From Sporolactobacillus sp. Y61 (GTDB taxonomy: Bacteria > Bacillota > Bacilli > Bacillales > Sporolactobacillaceae): 64,000 bases of DNA. Positions within the stretch are counted from its first letter, which is position 1; each line of letters starts with the position of its first letter. Shown piece after piece: positions 8,372 through 21,568 of this stretch. The stretch lies in contig NZ_CP159510.1 in NCBI RefSeq assembly GCF_040529185.1, forward strand, positions 620,001 to 684,000. Reading direction: 5' to 3'. The notes below the pieces were generated by a model. It searched no databases and was not told where the DNA came from. It saw only the letters and a program-made list of their open reading frames with translations. The translations under genes were made by a program, and so were the position numbers.

Positions 8372-9186
8372 AATTCATTCACCAACTCTTCCTGGGTTAA
8401 TGCATGATCCGATAAACCGACCCCTTTTTCCCTGAGCAAATTCCGCAGCTTTATGGAAAAGGGCAGATCAAGACCGATTTTTTCCAGCAGTTCCGGTGTC
8501 TGGAAGATCTCACGCGGACCACCTTCCCGGATCATTCTGCCATTATTCATCACAAGGACACGGTCCGCGTAGATCGCTTCATTCAGATCGTGAGTAATGG
8601 ATAGTACGGTGATTCCGCGTGTTCTGTTCAGGGTTCGCATCGTCCTGATGATTTCTCTTCTGCCCTCAGGGTCGAGCATAGAAGTTGCTTCGTCAAGAAT
8701 GATAATCATCGGCTGCAGGGCAACAATACCGGCTATGGCCACACGCTGCTTCTGTCCTCCGGAAAGCCGGTGGGGTTCCTGACTGGCGAACTGATCCATC
8801 CGGACCAGTTTAAGCGATTCTTTAAGCCTTTTAATCATTTCATCACGCGGAATCCCATGGTTCTCCATTCCAAAAGCGACATCATCCTGCACCGTTGCGC
8901 CGACAAACTGGTTATCCGGATTTTGAAAAACCATACCCACTTGTCGCCGGATTTCCCAGATTGCTGATTTATCCCTCGTATCATAGCCACCGACATGGAC
9001 CGTCCCTTTCTGAGGAAGGAGCAGCCCGTTCAGGCATTTGGCCAGTGTGGACTTACCGGATCCGTTGTGACCAATGATGGCCAGCCATTCACCCCGATTA
9101 ACCGAAAAACTGACATCCTGCAACACCCATGGGTGATCTTCTGTATATTGGTAAGATACATTGTCGACTTTAATGATTTTCTCCAT
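8347..9186 (-). CDS. ecfA1: ECF transporter ATPase EcfA1
   Basis: A 279-residue ABC ATPase that pairs with EcfA2 to drive ECF importers. Walker [10 protein letters not shown] is at 39-47, the Q-loop at [10 protein letters not shown], the signature LSGGQKQR at 141-148 and Walker B IIILDE at 161-166. It is the first gene of ecfA1-ecfA2-ecfT-truA and follows the rplQ terminator. The upstream site (GAGGGGAG) is rather far from the ATG, so initiation may be weak. Confidence 0.95.
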   Translation of the reverse strand: MEKIIKVDNVSYQYTEDHPWVLQDVSFSVNRGEWLAIIGHNGSGKSTLAKCLNGLLLPQKGTVHVGGYDTRDKSAIWEIRRQVGMVFQNPDNQFVGATVQDDVAFGMENHGIPRDEMIKRLKESLKLVRMDQFASQEPHRLSGGQKQRVAIAGIVALQPMIIILDEATSMLDPEGRREIIRTMRTLNRTRGITVLSITHDLNEAIYADRVLVMNNGRMIREGGPREIFQTPELLEKIGLDLPFSIKLRNLLREKGVGLSDHALTQEELVNELWTLRSQK

Positions 9187-9333
9187 TACACGCTCGGACT
9201 CCCCTCATCCTGTTCTTCTCTATGTACCGGAAATGTCTGGACGACATCTCCAGACGCTCATCTCATCATCTCGGCCGAAGAAGAACCTGGTAAAGCCAGG
9301 ACCCTCTGGCACCGGCTGAGCCATTTGCAGTGT

Positions 9334-9379
9334 AAAAAAAAGGCAGAAAACAGGTCCCTCTCGGAGCCATGCCTCTGCC
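9334..9379 (-). terminator. Terminator after rplQ
   Basis: On the minus strand GGCAGA and TCTGCC close an imperfect stem-loop followed by eight T (9334-9341), 17 nt after the rplQ stop. It ends the long ribosomal-protein string. Confidence 0.85.
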
Positions 9380-9395
9380 CGTTGTGTCTGGTACA

Positions 9396-9761
9396 TTATT
9401 TTACCAGTTCGATAATAGCCTGTTCCGCACCATCGCCCTTGCGCGGACCTGTTTTAAGAACACGTGTGTAACCACCCTGGCGTTCTTCATAGCGTTTTGC
9501 TATGTCATCGAACAGCTTTTGAAGCGCATTCTGACCGGATTCCTGGTCAGCCACTTCTTTACGGACAAAAGCAGCCGCCTGACGACGCGCATGAAGATCA
9601 CCGCGCTTAGCCAGCGTAATCATCTTCTCAACGATCGGCCTCAGTGCCTTAGCCTTAGCGTGGGTTGTCTGAATCCGTTCATTAATTATCAAATCGGTCG
9701 TCAGATCACGGAACAATGCCTTCCTCGCTGCCGAGTCCCGGCCCAGTTTTGCATATGCCAT
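9396..9761 (-). CDS. rplQ: 50S ribosomal protein L17
   Basis: A 121-residue L17 beginning [16 protein letters not shown]. The start at 9761 is preceded by AAAAGGAGG; upstream in-frame residues are not L17-like. It is the last gene of the alpha operon. The 78-nt gap from rpoA contains an 18-nt perfect palindrome. Confidence 0.97.
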   Translation of the reverse strand: MAYAKLGRDSAARKALFRDLTTDLIINERIQTTHAKAKALRPIVEKMITLAKRGDLHARRQAAAFVRKEVADQESGQNALQKLFDDIAKRYEERQGGYTRVLKTGPRKGDGAEQAIIELVK

Positions 9762-9839
9762 GTACCTGTACCTCCTTTTTTCAACCTGGTTTCTTCTTTT
9801 TTGCGCAAAAAAGAGAAATATTGACTTGATCACCGTCTG

Positions 9840-10784
9840 TTATTCTTCAACTCTAAGTCCAAGCCCAAGTTCATTCAGTTTCTCTTCCACTTCTTCAAGA
9901 GATTTACGGCCGAGGTTTCTGACTTTCATCATGTCCTCTTCTGATTTCTGAGTCAGTTCCTGAACTGTGTTGATCCCGGCACGCTTCAGGCAATTATAGG
10001 AGCGTACGGAAAGGTCAAGTTCTTCGATCGTCATCTCAAGTACTTTTTCTTTTTTATCTTCTTCTTTTTCAATCATGATCTCAGCGGTCTGAGCCTGATC
10101 AGTCAGTCCGACAAAAATATTCAGATGTTCGGTCAGAATCTTTGCCGCAAGGGATACAGCTTCTTCAGGGCGAATACTGCCGTCTGTCCATACGTCAAGC
10201 GTCAGCTTGTCATAATTGGCTACCTGACCCACTCTTGTTTTCTCTACCTGATAGTTTACACGCTCAATCGGTGTATAAATAGAATCGACCGGAATGACAC
10301 CAATTGGCAGGTCCTCAGATTTGTTCCTTTCAGCAGGAACATATCCGCGACCTTTTTTTGCCGTCATTCTGACATGAAAATGCGCGCCCGCATCAACATG
10401 CGCGATCTCCAGTTCCGGATTCAGAATCTCAACATCACTGTCGTGAATAATATCAGCGGCTGTCACTTTTCCTTCTCGCTTAACGTCGATTTCCAGTGTC
10501 TTTTCTTCATCTGAATAGATCTTCAAAGCCAGCTTCTTGATATTCAGAATGATCGCCGTTACATCTTCTACAACGCCTTCGATAGTGGAAAATTCGTGAA
10601 GCACCGTATCAAACTGAACGGTCGTAACAGCCGCGCCCGGGAGGGAAGAAAGCAAAATTCGACGTAAAGAATTACCCAGAGTCGTACCGTATCCACGTTC
10701 GAGCGGCTCCACAACAAACTTGCCGTAACTTCCGTCGTCTGCTATCTCAACCGTATCGATCTTTGGTTTTTCGATCTCAATCAT
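9840..10784 (-). CDS. rpoA: RNA polymerase alpha subunit
   Basis: A 314-residue alpha subunit: an N-terminal dimerisation domain (about 1-230, with [15 protein letters not shown]) and a C-terminal domain (about 245-310) that binds UP elements and activators ([24 protein letters not shown]). The start at 10784 follows GGAGGG and gives the same length as B. subtilis RpoA. It lies in the alpha operon between rpsK and rplQ. Confidence 0.98.
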   Translation of the reverse strand: MIEIEKPKIDTVEIADDGSYGKFVVEPLERGYGTTLGNSLRRILLSSLPGAAVTTVQFDTVLHEFSTIEGVVEDVTAIILNIKKLALKIYSDEEKTLEIDVKREGKVTAADIIHDSDVEILNPELEIAHVDAGAHFHVRMTAKKGRGYVPAERNKSEDLPIGVIPVDSIYTPIERVNYQVEKTRVGQVANYDKLTLDVWTDGSIRPEEAVSLAAKILTEHLNIFVGLTDQAQTAEIMIEKEEDKKEKVLEMTIEELDLSVRSYNCLKRAGINTVQELTQKSEEDMMKVRNLGRKSLEEVEEKLNELGLGLRVEE

Positions 10785-10930
10785 CAAAAATGAACCCTCC
10801 TTCAAACGTCGAAATCATGGCTCTTCAGGGCCAGAATTTCCCGATTATACCTGTTTCAGGTTTACGGCTCGCTTCTTTCACATATTAATAGCATTATGAA
10901 CGGATCGCCTTCATGCTATACACGGAGAGA

Positions 10931-11320
10931 TCAGACGCGACGACGCTTCGGTGGACGGCATCCGTTATGAGGAATCGGGGTTACATCGCGGATCGTTGTG
11001 ACTTCAAGGCCCACTGCCTGAAGTGCGCGGATTGCGGCTTCACGTCCGGCCCCTGGTCCCTTGACAGACACTTCGATTGTCTTCATTCCACTGTCCAGCG
11101 CGCTCTTGCCTGCCGCTTCAGCAGCGGTCTGAGCCGCAAAAGGTGTCGATTTTTTGGATCCCTTGAATCCGAGACCTCCTGCACTTGCCCATGAGATCGC
11201 ATTACCATGGGGATCGGTAATTGTAACAATCGTATTATTGAATGTGGAGCGGATATGTGCCACCCCGTTTTCCACATTTCTCTTAATGCGGCGCTTACGC
11301 GTACGTTGTTGTTTAGCCAT
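10931..11320 (-). CDS. rpsK: 30S ribosomal protein S11
   Basis: A 129-residue S11 from the platform of the small subunit, ending in the basic [15 protein letters not shown] tail that contacts rRNA near the E site. It lies 22 nt after rpsM in the alpha operon, followed by a 146-nt gap before rpoA. Confidence 0.97.
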   Translation of the reverse strand: MAKQQRTRKRRIKRNVENGVAHIRSTFNNTIVTITDPHGNAISWASAGGLGFKGSKKSTPFAAQTAAEAAGKSALDSGMKTIEVSVKGPGAGREAAIRALQAVGLEVTTIRDVTPIPHNGCRPPKRRRV

Positions 11321-11342
11321 AAATGTTTTTACCCTCCTTCAC

Positions 11343-11708
11343 TTATTTTCTTTTATTAGCCATCGTGCGCTTCGGGCCTTTACGCGTACGAGAATTATTC
11401 TTTGTGTTCTGTCCACGGACAGGAAGTCCGCGACGATGACGGATACCTCTGTAGGATCCGATTTCAATCAGTCTCTTGATATTCAGAGAAACTTCGCGGC
11501 GCAGGTCACCTTCCACACGATAGTGGTTAACGACTTCACGAATACGTGTCTGTTCTTCTTCAGTCAGATCGCGTACACGTGTATCTTCAGAGACCTTTGC
11601 TTCCGCCAGAATCTTCTTCGCTGTTGTCAGACCAATACCATAAATATAGGTCAGAGAAATAACGACTCTTTTTTCTCTTGGAATATCGACACCTGCAATA
11701 CGAGCCAT
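11343..11708 (-). CDS. rpsM: 30S ribosomal protein S13
   Basis: A 121-residue S13 of the small-subunit head, with the typical [19 protein letters not shown] start and a lysine/arginine-rich C-terminal extension ([14 protein letters not shown]) that reaches P-site tRNA. It lies between rpmJ and rpsK. Confidence 0.97.
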   Translation of the reverse strand: MARIAGVDIPREKRVVISLTYIYGIGLTTAKKILAEAKVSEDTRVRDLTEEEQTRIREVVNHYRVEGDLRREVSLNIKRLIEIGSYRGIRHRRGLPVRGQNTKNNSRTRKGPKRTMANKRK

Positions 11709-11727
11709 GCGTTAAAGCACCTCCTTT

Positions 11728-11841
11728 TCAGCCTTGTCTCTGCTTATGCTTTGGATTTTCGCAAATCACCATGACAACGCCCTTACGACGCACAATCTTG
11801 CACTTCTCACACATCTTTTTAACTGATGGTCTGACTTTCAT
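11728..11841 (-). CDS. rpmJ: 50S ribosomal protein L36
   Basis: A 37-residue L36 found by translating the gap between infA and rpsM. It begins [20 protein letters not shown] and ends PKHKQRQG. The zinc ligands C11, C14, C27 and H32 are all present, so this is the zinc-binding (C+) form. The ATG at 11841 is preceded by AGGAGG. The gene order infA-rpmJ-rpsM is the standard one. Confidence 0.95.
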   Translation of the reverse strand: MKVRPSVKKMCEKCKIVRRKGVVMVICENPKHKQRQG

Positions 11842-11879
11842 CGATGAAACCTCCTTATTTCATGCAGAGCATCTTCTGA

Positions 11880-12098
11880 TTATTTATGTCTGAACGTTAT
11901 ACGGCCACGTGACACATCATAAGGCGACAATTCAACTGTAACCTTATCACCGGGGAGAATGCGAATAAAATGCATACGAATTTTGCCCGATACATGTGCC
12001 AGTATTTTATGACCGTTTTCCAATTCGACACGGAACATCGCATTCGGTAACGGTTCAACTACGGTGCCTTCAACTTCAATGACATCTTCCTTAGCCAT
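11880..12098 (-). CDS. infA: Translation initiation factor IF-1
   Basis: A 72-residue single OB-fold protein starting [15 protein letters not shown] that occupies the ribosomal A site during initiation. The start at 12098 (site AGGAAGGGTGA upstream) removes 25 unrelated upstream residues. It overlaps the end of the preceding KOW gene by 8 nt, so the two are probably translationally coupled. Confidence 0.97.
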   Translation of the reverse strand: MAKEDVIEVEGTVVEPLPNAMFRVELENGHKILAHVSGKIRMHFIRILPGDKVTVELSPYDVSRGRITFRHK

Positions 12099-12413
12099 CG
12101 GCTGACTCACCCTTCCTGTTATTACTGAGTCTGCCATCCAGATAATGTGCGATGGCAAATCTGAGTTTTCCATTTGTTACGCGTCCTGTTTCCTGCAAGC
12201 TCTTCTGAACTTCGACAGATACATACGATTGAAGATCAAGATGGCTGATGTTCTTCTTTTTTGCATGATCAAACTTGCGACGGTTACCATCCGCAATTTC
12301 AACGTAACGGTCGTCAATAAGTTTTACAATGACAAAAAAAGAACCGGTCTCTTTCCCCTTAATACCTGGACAAGTTGTCCGGGGACAGGCCGAGGAGCCT
12401 GATCACTACCCAT
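12091..12413 (-). CDS. KOW-domain RNA-binding protein (apparent -1 frameshift)
   Basis: A gene of about 107 codons between map and infA, where B. subtilis has a small KOW-motif protein (ybzG). The first part, [20 protein letters not shown], runs into a stop after about 30 codons; the -1 frame continues with [23 protein letters not shown] and [14 protein letters not shown]. The junction is G_GGA_AAG at 12351-12357; rereading one base gives [11 protein letters not shown]. Intact relatives carry a KOW RNA-binding domain and are thought to be ribosome associated. The start at 12413 follows an AAGGTGA site. As with ecfA2, a sequencing deletion is possible. Confidence 0.75.
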
Positions 12414-12429
12414 CAATCATCACCTTCAC

Positions 12430-15149
<2,720 letters not shown>

Positions 15150-15150
<1 letters not shown>

Positions 15151-15590
15151 CAGATCACCTCAATGTTTCCGCCGGCAGCCTCGATAGCTTCTTTGGCAGA
15201 AGCAGAAAATTTTGTCGCTTTCACAGTTAATTTGGCTTCGATCTTGCCTTCACCGAGTATTTTAACACCGTCATTCAGTTTCCTGATCACGCGTGTTTTA
15301 AGAAGAAGTTCCGGTGTTACTTCTGTACCGTCTTCAAAACGGTTCAACTTTTCAAGGTTGACAATAGTATACACTTTGCGCGTAGGATTCTTGAAACCCT
15401 TCTTCGGCAGCGTCTGGAAAAGAGGCAGCTGACCGCCTTCAAATCCAAGACGAACATTGCCGCCGGAACGGGATTTCTGTCCCTTTTGTCCTCGCCCAGA
15501 TGTTTTACCAAGTCCTGAACCATAGCCACGGCCCACTCTTTTCCGTGAAAAACGTGATCCTTCAGCCGGTTTTAATTCATGAAGTTTCAT
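15150..15590 (-). CDS. rplO: 50S ribosomal protein L15
   Basis: A 146-residue L15 ([20 protein letters not shown]) with the glycine/arginine-rich N-terminal arm that threads into 23S rRNA. The start at 15590 follows AAGGAGG; thirteen upstream in-frame residues overlap the rpmD end and are rejected. Confidence 0.96.
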
Positions 15591-15621
15591 CTTGGCACCT
15601 CCTTGTTCCAATATACTTACA

Positions 15622-15810
15622 TTAATCATTCAGCTCGCGGACAGATACCAGATGCGAAACCTTGGTGATCATTCCGCGAATAGATGGATTGTCTTCCTGA
15701 ACGACAGTCTGATAGGTTTTCCTGAGTCCGAGCGTCCTGACTGTTACACGCTGTGATTCCGGCCGGCCGATCACACTGTGTTTGAGGGTGATTTCCAATT
15801 TCTTTGCCAT
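15622..15810 (-). CDS. rpmD: 50S ribosomal protein L30
   Basis: A 62-residue L30 ([20 protein letters not shown]). The start at 15810 is preceded by AGGGAGG; a longer frame would run back into rpsE. It lies between rpsE and rplO as in other Firmicutes. Confidence 0.95.
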   Translation of the reverse strand: MAKKLEITLKHSVIGRPESQRVTVRTLGLRKTYQTVVQEDNPSIRGMITKVSHLVSVRELND

Positions 15811-15823
15811 TGCTGTTCCCTCC

Positions 15824-16339
15824 TTAGCCGAGCAGCTCTGCCACAGATTTGCCGCGAAGTTTTGCGACATGTTCTGCACGCTTCAGATTCTTAAGACCTT
15901 CGACCGTTGCCCGGACCATATTAATCGGATTATTGGATCCCAGTGATTTAGACAGGATATCACCCAGTCCTGAGAGTTCAAGCACCGCACGGACAGGTCC
16001 GCCGGCAATGATTCCGGTACCTTCAGACGCCGGTTTCAGAAGAACACTGCCTGCTCCCGAATGTCCGACAACCTGATGTGGAATCGTTGTATTTACAATC
16101 GGCACATTAAATACATTTTTCTTAGCATCTTCAATAGCTTTCCTGATGGCTTCAGGTACTTCGTGAGCTTTACCCTGTCCGAAACCAACGTTTCCTTTTT
16201 TGTCACCAACGACAACCAGTGCCGCAAAACGGAACCTGCGCCCGCCTTTTACTACCTTTGCTACACGATTAATCGAAACAACACGGTCTTCAAATTCCGA
16301 TTTGTTGCGATCTGATTTGTTACGATCACGATAAGCCAT
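15824..16339 (-). CDS. rpsE: 30S ribosomal protein S5
   Basis: A 171-residue S5 with the double-stranded-RNA-binding N-terminal domain ([21 protein letters not shown]) and the C-terminal S5 domain. The loop around [12 protein letters not shown] is where spectinomycin-resistance changes map; it looks wild type. It lies in the spc operon. Confidence 0.97.
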   Translation of the reverse strand: MAYRDRNKSDRNKSEFEDRVVSINRVAKVVKGGRRFRFAALVVVGDKKGNVGFGQGKAHEVPEAIRKAIEDAKKNVFNVPIVNTTIPHQVVGHSGAGSVLLKPASEGTGIIAGGPVRAVLELSGLGDILSKSLGSNNPINMVRATVEGLKNLKRAEHVAKLRGKSVAELLG

Positions 16340-16357
16340 GGATTCCCCTCCTTATTT

Positions 16358-16720
16358 TTAAAATTTTAATCCGGCTTCCCGGGCGCCTTCAGCTACAGCT
16401 TCAACACGTCCGTGATAAATATAGCCACTGCGGTCGAAAACGACACGGTCAATACCCTTTTCAGCTGCACGTTTACCTATGATCTCGCCGACACGTTTCG
16501 CTGCTGCCACATCACTGCCTTTTTCAAGATCAAAAGCCTTATCGATAGATGAAGAGGAGACAAGTGTGACACCCTTTGTGTCATCAATCAACTGGGCATA
16601 AATGTTCTTTGATGAACGGAAAACATTCAGACGCGGACGTTCACTTGTTCCAACAATCCGGTGGCGGACATGCATATGCCTTTTCAGGCGGAGTGCATTC
16701 TTATCCTTTTTAGTGATCAT
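16358..16720 (-). CDS. rplR: 50S ribosomal protein L18
   Basis: A 120-residue L18, which binds 5S rRNA and helps place it on the large subunit. The basic N-terminus ([20 protein letters not shown]) and the C-terminal [17 protein letters not shown] are conserved. Confidence 0.97.
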   Translation of the reverse strand: MITKKDKNALRLKRHMHVRHRIVGTSERPRLNVFRSSKNIYAQLIDDTKGVTLVSSSSIDKAFDLEKGSDVAAAKRVGEIIGKRAAEKGIDRVVFDRSGYIYHGRVEAVAEGAREAGLKF

Positions 16721-16760
16721 GCTTCTATCGCTCCTTTCTCAGTCACATTACAGCCGTCTA

Positions 16761-17300
16761 TTATTTCTTACCTGTTTTTCCTTCCTTGCGACGGACATGT
16801 TCGCCTTCATAGCGAATACCCTTGCCCTTGTAAGGTTCAGGGGCACGGACAGAACGGATATTAGCAGCTACTTCACCGACACGCTGCTTATCAATACCCT
16901 GGACACTGATCTTGTTGTTGCCTTCTACATTCAGTTCAATGCCCTGTTCCGGAACAATTTCTACCGGGTGAGAATAGCCGACATTAAGAACAAGATTTTT
17001 ACCTTTAATATTCGCCCGGTAACCAACTCCCACCAGCTCAAGATTTTTGACATAACCTTTGGTTACACCTTCAACCATATTGCTGATCAGACTGCTTGTC
17101 GTGCCATGCAGCGCACGATGCTTATTTGAATCATCCGGCCTTTCGACCTTCACTTCATTATTCTCCTGTTTAATGATCATATCCGGATGAAATGTACGGG
17201 ACAGTTCCCCTTTCGGTCCTTTAACCGTCACATTCTGACCGTCTATAATAACCGTTACGCCATCCGGAATGGCCGTCGGTTTTAATCCAATACGGGACAT
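16761..17300 (-). CDS. rplF: 50S ribosomal protein L6
   Basis: A 179-residue L6 built of two homologous domains; it sits near the sarcin-ricin loop and the factor-binding site. It begins [17 protein letters not shown] and has the signature [14 protein letters not shown] near the C-terminus. It lies between rpsH and rplR. Confidence 0.97.
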   Translation of the reverse strand: MSRIGLKPTAIPDGVTVIIDGQNVTVKGPKGELSRTFHPDMIIKQENNEVKVERPDDSNKHRALHGTTSSLISNMVEGVTKGYVKNLELVGVGYRANIKGKNLVLNVGYSHPVEIVPEQGIELNVEGNNKISVQGIDKQRVGEVAANIRSVRAPEPYKGKGIRYEGEHVRRKEGKTGKK

Positions 17301-17327
17301 GAGAACACCTCCATTCTTGTTTCACGC

Positions 17328-17726
17328 TTACCAGATGTAGGCGAGAACCTCTCCGCCTACATTCTGCTGGCGGGCTTCTTTATCCGTTACAATGCCTTTT
17401 GATGTGGAGACGATGGCGATGCCGAGACCACCAAGTACCTTAGGCACTTCGTCAGCTTTAGCATAAACACGCAGACCAGGTTTACTGATTCTCTTAAGGC
17501 CTGAAATGACGCGTTCTTTGTTACTGCCGTACTTCAGAAAGAGGCGGAGTACACCCTGTTTGTCATCATCTATATACTCAACATTTTTGATGAAACCTTC
17601 ACGTTTGAGGATCTCAGCTATTTCTCTTTTGACTCTGGAACCTGGCAGCTCAATCTGCGCATGACGAACAATGTTCGCATTACGAATACGGGTCAGCATA
17701 TCTGCAATAGGATCTGTCATGACCAT
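17328..17726 (-). CDS. rpsH: 30S ribosomal protein S8
   Basis: A 132-residue S8, a primary 16S-binding protein and, in other bacteria, the translational repressor of the spc operon. It begins [16 protein letters not shown], as in B. subtilis; GGAGG lies nine bases before the ATG at 17726. The C-terminal [14 protein letters not shown] motif is conserved. Confidence 0.97.
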   Translation of the reverse strand: MVMTDPIADMLTRIRNANIVRHAQIELPGSRVKREIAEILKREGFIKNVEYIDDDKQGVLRLFLKYGSNKERVISGLKRISKPGLRVYAKADEVPKVLGGLGIAIVSTSKGIVTDKEARQQNVGGEVLAYIW

Positions 17727-17759
17727 GCAAATCGACCTCCTTCCCTATTACTTATTATT

Positions 17760-17945
17760 TTACCAGCTGGATTTTCTGACGCCGGGAATCTGTCCCTTAT
17801 GAGCCAGTTCACGAAAGCAGATCCTGCATAACTTGAACTTTCTCAGTACCGAATGAGGACGTCCGCAGCGCTCACAGCGCGTGTATTCCTGCACTTTGAA
17901 TTTTTTCGGACGGTGTGCGGATACAAGCATCGATTTTTTTGCCAA
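17760..17945 (-). CDS. rpsN: 30S ribosomal protein S14, zinc-binding type
   Basis: A 61-residue short S14 with two CxxC pairs (CERCGRP and CRICFRE), the zinc-ribbon form. The zinc-independent long paralogue used under zinc limitation is not in this window. It lies in the spc operon between rplE and rpsH. Confidence 0.97.
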   Translation of the reverse strand: MAKKSMLVSAHRPKKFKVQEYTRCERCGRPHSVLRKFKLCRICFRELAHKGQIPGVRKSSW

Positions 17946-17969
17946 AATGGATTCCCTCCTTATTGATTA

Positions 17970-18509
17970 TTATTTTGCAAAGGGCATGCCGAGCAGAGTC
18001 AGCAGCGCCGACGCTTCTTCATCAGTCTTCGCAGTAGTCACAATGACAATATCCATACCGCGGACCTTGTCTACCTTGTCGTAATCAATTTCAGGGAAAA
18101 TCAGCTGTTCACGAATGCCAAGCGTGTAATTACCCCGACCATCAAAAGATTTCTTTGAGATCCCGCGGAAATCACGGACACGCGGCAGGGCAACAGTAAT
18201 CAGTTTATCCAGGAAGTCATACATACGGTCCCTCCTGAGGGTCACTTTGGCACCGATTGCCACGCCTTCACGCAGTTTAAATGCCGCAATAGATTTCTTC
18301 GCACGGGTAATTACCGGTTTCTGACCAGACAATGCAGTCAGATCTTCAACGGCACTGTCCAGAACCTTAGAATTATGAACAGCATCGCCAACACCCATAT
18401 TGATAACAACTTTCTCAATCGATGGAACCTGCATAATCGATGTATATTTGAACTTGTCAATTAATGCCGGGACAACTTCTTTTTCATACTTTTCTTTGAA
18501 ACGGCCCAT
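17970..18509 (-). CDS. rplE: 50S ribosomal protein L5
   Basis: A 179-residue L5, which carries 5S rRNA into the large subunit and touches P-site tRNA. It begins [16 protein letters not shown]; the start at 18509 follows AAAGGAGG. Conserved segments include [12 protein letters not shown] and [14 protein letters not shown]. Confidence 0.97.
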   Translation of the reverse strand: MGRFKEKYEKEVVPALIDKFKYTSIMQVPSIEKVVINMGVGDAVHNSKVLDSAVEDLTALSGQKPVITRAKKSIAAFKLREGVAIGAKVTLRRDRMYDFLDKLITVALPRVRDFRGISKKSFDGRGNYTLGIREQLIFPEIDYDKVDKVRGMDIVIVTTAKTDEEASALLTLLGMPFAK

Positions 18510-18538
18510 GAGTTTGCCTCCTTTCAAAAACAATCAGA

Positions 18539-18856
18539 TCAGTCGATGACTTCGCCTGATTTTTTGGATACACGTACTTTCTTGCCATCTACTATCTTGT
18601 GGCCCACTCGCGTAGGTTCATTCGTTTTCGGATCAACGAGCATAACATTTGAAACGTGGATCGGCGCTTCATGTTCCAGAATTCCGCCCTGCGGAGCCGC
18701 CTGTGAGGGTTTTGAATGTTTCTTGACCACATTGACCCCTTCAACAACGACACGTTCTTTTGAAGGATAAGCTGTGAGGATCACACCCTGCTTGCCCTTG
18801 TCTTTTCCGGAAATCACCTGGACTTTATCGCCCTTTTTCACATGCAATTTCGCCAT
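18539..18856 (-). CDS. rplX: 50S ribosomal protein L24
   Basis: A 105-residue L24 with an N-terminal KOW motif ([19 protein letters not shown]); it starts assembly of the large subunit. The start at 18856 has AAAGGAGG upstream. It lies between rplN and rplE. Confidence 0.97.
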   Translation of the reverse strand: MAKLHVKKGDKVQVISGKDKGKQGVILTAYPSKERVVVEGVNVVKKHSKPSQAAPQGGILEHEAPIHVSNVMLVDPKTNEPTRVGHKIVDGKKVRVSKKSGEVID

Positions 18857-18890
18857 ACTGAGTAGCACCTCCTTTTCCTGAACGTTCAAA

Positions 18891-19283
<393 letters not shown>

Positions 19284-19304
19284 TTAATCGCATAGATACT
19301 GCGA

Positions 19305-19577
19305 TCAGATAATGACGGATTCCTCAACAATTTTAACGAGACGAAAACGTTTATCTTTCGAAAGCGGGCGAGTTTCCATGATTTCAACGATATCGCCGGC
19401 TTTTGCCTGATTATTTTCATCATGCGCTTTAAACTTCTTTGAATACTTGACATGTTTGCCGTAGAGTTTATGTTTCTTTGATGTCTCAACCAGAACTGTA
19501 ATGGTTTTATCCATTTTGTCTGAAACAACACGACCAACCAGAACTTTACGGGCATTGTTACGTATGTCTTCAGCCAT
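19305..19577 (-). CDS. rpsQ: 30S ribosomal protein S17
   Basis: A 90-residue OB-fold protein that binds 16S helices 7 and 11. It begins [24 protein letters not shown] and has the conserved [16 protein letters not shown] segment. It follows rpmC by 16 nt. Confidence 0.96.
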   Translation of the reverse strand: MAEDIRNNARKVLVGRVVSDKMDKTITVLVETSKKHKLYGKHVKYSKKFKAHDENNQAKAGDIVEIMETRPLSKDKRFRLVKIVEESVII

Positions 19578-19593
19578 TCATTGAACCTCCTTT

Positions 19594-19797
19594 TCAGCCG
19601 TTTTGAACATTCAGTTCACGTTCACGCAAAATCGTTTTCGCACGAGCAATGGATTTTCTCACTTCACGTATGCGGGCAGTGTTTTCCAATTGTCCGGTTG
19701 CAAGCTGGAAACGCAGATTAAATAATTCTTCTTTCAGCGTCTTCACATTTTTTTCAACCTCGGCAGTGGATAAATTACGAAGTTCTTCAGCCTTCAT
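19594..19797 (-). CDS. rpmC: 50S ribosomal protein L29
   Basis: A 67-residue, all-helical L29 beginning [18 protein letters not shown]; it lies at the peptide exit tunnel near the trigger factor and SRP sites. The start at 19797 lies inside the last codons of rplP (11-nt overlap), so it is translationally coupled. Confidence 0.95.
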   Translation of the reverse strand: MKAEELRNLSTAEVEKNVKTLKEELFNLRFQLATGQLENTARIREVRKSIARAKTILRERELNVQNG

Positions 19798-20221
19798 TTG
19801 CGTCACCACCCACTTCTTCGCGTTTCACAATCTTCGTTTTGATCGGAAGTTTGTGGCCTGCGAGTCTCAAAGCTTCATTGGCTACTTCTTCATTGATGCC
19901 GCCCACTTCAAAGAGTATGCGGCCAGGTTTAACGACTGCAACCCATCCTTCAGGAGCACCTTTACCGGAACCCATGCGGACGTCCAGTGGTTTTTTGGTA
20001 TAAGATTTCTGCGGGAAGATTTTGATCCATACTTTTCCGCCACGTTTCATGAAACGCGTCATAGCGATACGGGATGCTTCAATCTGGCGGCTGGTAATCC
20101 ACGAGGATTCCAGTGCCTGAAGTCCGTATTCACCGAATGTTACCGTAGCACCGGCTTTGGTCTTACCATGCATTCTGCCACGATGCTGTCTGCGGAATTT
20201 TACACGTTTTGGCATTAACAT
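19787..20221 (-). CDS. rplP: 50S ribosomal protein L16
   Basis: A 144-residue L16, which lines the A site of the large subunit. It begins [24 protein letters not shown] lies nine bases before the ATG at 20221. It overlaps rpmC. Confidence 0.97.
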   Translation of the reverse strand: MLMPKRVKFRRQHRGRMHGKTKAGATVTFGEYGLQALESSWITSRQIEASRIAMTRFMKRGGKVWIKIFPQKSYTKKPLDVRMGSGKGAPEGWVAVVKPGRILFEVGGINEEVANEALRLAGHKLPIKTKIVKREEVGGDANEG

Positions 20222-20223
20222 AA

Positions 20224-20886
20224 TTATCTTCCTCCTTCCTTATTGTCTGTTCCTTTCGTCGGAAGGACTTCCCCGCGATAGATCCAAACTTTAACGCCGA
20301 TTTTACCATATGTTGTATCTGCTTCTGCAGTACCGTAGTCAATATCAGCGCGAAGTGTGTGAAGCGGTACAGTTCCTTCACTGTAATCCTCTGTTCGTGC
20401 CATATCAGCACCACCCAGACGTCCGGCACACTGTGTTTTAATCCCCTTGGCACCGGCCCTCATGGCTCTCTGCAAGGTCTGTTTCTGGGCACGTCTCCAG
20501 GAGATACGGCTTTCCAGCTGTTTCGCAATGTTTTCCGCAACCAGTCTGGCATCAAGATCCGCATGCTTGATTTCGAATATGTTGACGTGAACACGTTTGC
20601 CGGTCAGGTTATTCAGTGCTTTGCGAAGCGTTTCAACTTCTGAGCCACCCTTACCGATGACCATTCCGGGTTTCGCCGTTTTGATCGTAATATTGATCCG
20701 GTTTGCGGCACGTTCCAGTTCAATGGATGATACGGCTGCATCCTTCAGCCTGTCTTCAATATATTTACGGATTCTGATATCTTCGTGAAGATATTTTGCA
20801 TAGTTCTTCTTATCAGCATACCATTTGGATTCCCAGTCACGGATCACTCCGATTCTGAAACCTATAGGATTAATTTTCTGACCCAC
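20224..20886 (-). CDS. rpsC: 30S ribosomal protein S3
   Basis: A 220-residue S3 at the mRNA entry tunnel, with a KH domain ([14 protein letters not shown]) and the C-terminal S3 domain ([18 protein letters not shown]). It lies 3 nt before rplP, indicating coupling. Confidence 0.97.
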   Translation of the reverse strand: MGQKINPIGFRIGVIRDWESKWYADKKNYAKYLHEDIRIRKYIEDRLKDAAVSSIELERAANRINITIKTAKPGMVIGKGGSEVETLRKALNNLTGKRVHVNIFEIKHADLDARLVAENIAKQLESRISWRRAQKQTLQRAMRAGAKGIKTQCAGRLGGADMARTEDYSEGTVPLHTLRADIDYGTAEADTTYGKIGVKVWIYRGEVLPTKGTDNKEGGR

Positions 20887-20889
20887 TCA

Positions 20890-21231
20890 TTATCCCTCCT
20901 TCTTTTCTGATACGATAACCGTGATGTGACTCGTACGTTTGTTAATTTTGCTTGCACGTCCCTGAGCACGCGGACGGAAGCGTTTGAGCGTTGCGCCTTC
21001 ATCCACATAAGCTTTTTCAACATACAGGTCACTGGTATCCATATCATAATTGTGTTCTGCATTAGCAATAGCAGATTTCAGTACTTTTTCAATGATCGGA
21101 GAAGCGGCTCGCTGCGTGTTCTGCAGAACTGCCAGAGCATAGCCGACCTCTTTTCCCCTGATAAGATCGATAACAAGACGCGCCTTACGGGGAGCAATTC
21201 GAATTTGTCTGGCAACAGCTTTTGCTTGCAT
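20890..21231 (-). CDS. rplV: 50S ribosomal protein L22
   Basis: A 113-residue L22 whose beta-hairpin (about residues 80-100, [21 protein letters not shown]) lines the nascent-peptide tunnel, where macrolide-resistance changes arise. The hairpin looks intact. It lies 3 nt before rpsC. Confidence 0.97.
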   Translation of the reverse strand: MQAKAVARQIRIAPRKARLVIDLIRGKEVGYALAVLQNTQRAASPIIEKVLKSAIANAEHNYDMDTSDLYVEKAYVDEGATLKRFRPRAQGRASKINKRTSHITVIVSEKKEG

Positions 21232-21248
21232 CAGATTTCCTCCTTTCC

Positions 21249-21530
21249 TTAACGAACGCTTGTTCTCTTATCGAAAGATACATGTCCGCGGTACGTTCTT
21301 GTCGGTGCAAATTCACCCAGTTTATGTCCAACCATATCTTCTGTAATGTAAACCGGCACATGTTTGCGGCCATCATAAACAGCGATGGTATGGCCAATAA
21401 AGTCGGGGAATATCGTTGACCTTCTTGACCAGGTTTTAATGACTCTTTTTTGATCCTTATCATTCAGTGCAGCGACTTTCTTCATCAGGTGATCGTCGAC
21501 AAAAGGTCCTTTTTTCAAGCTTCGGCTCAT
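21249..21530 (-). CDS. rpsS: 30S ribosomal protein S19
   Basis: A 93-residue S19 ([19 protein letters not shown]) that forms the head complex with S13. The start at 21530 is preceded by GGAGGCC; six upstream in-frame residues that encode the ribosome-binding site are removed. Confidence 0.96.
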   Translation of the reverse strand: MSRSLKKGPFVDDHLMKKVAALNDKDQKRVIKTWSRRSTIFPDFIGHTIAVYDGRKHVPVYITEDMVGHKLGEFAPTRTYRGHVSFDKRTSVR

Positions 21531-21568
21531 GAATAGGCCTCCTTCCAAAAATAATTTATCATCCGTAT

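Noticed and set aside
11154..11774. 206-codon plus-strand frame
   Set aside because: Antisense to rpsK, rpsM and rpmJ, all of which are certain.
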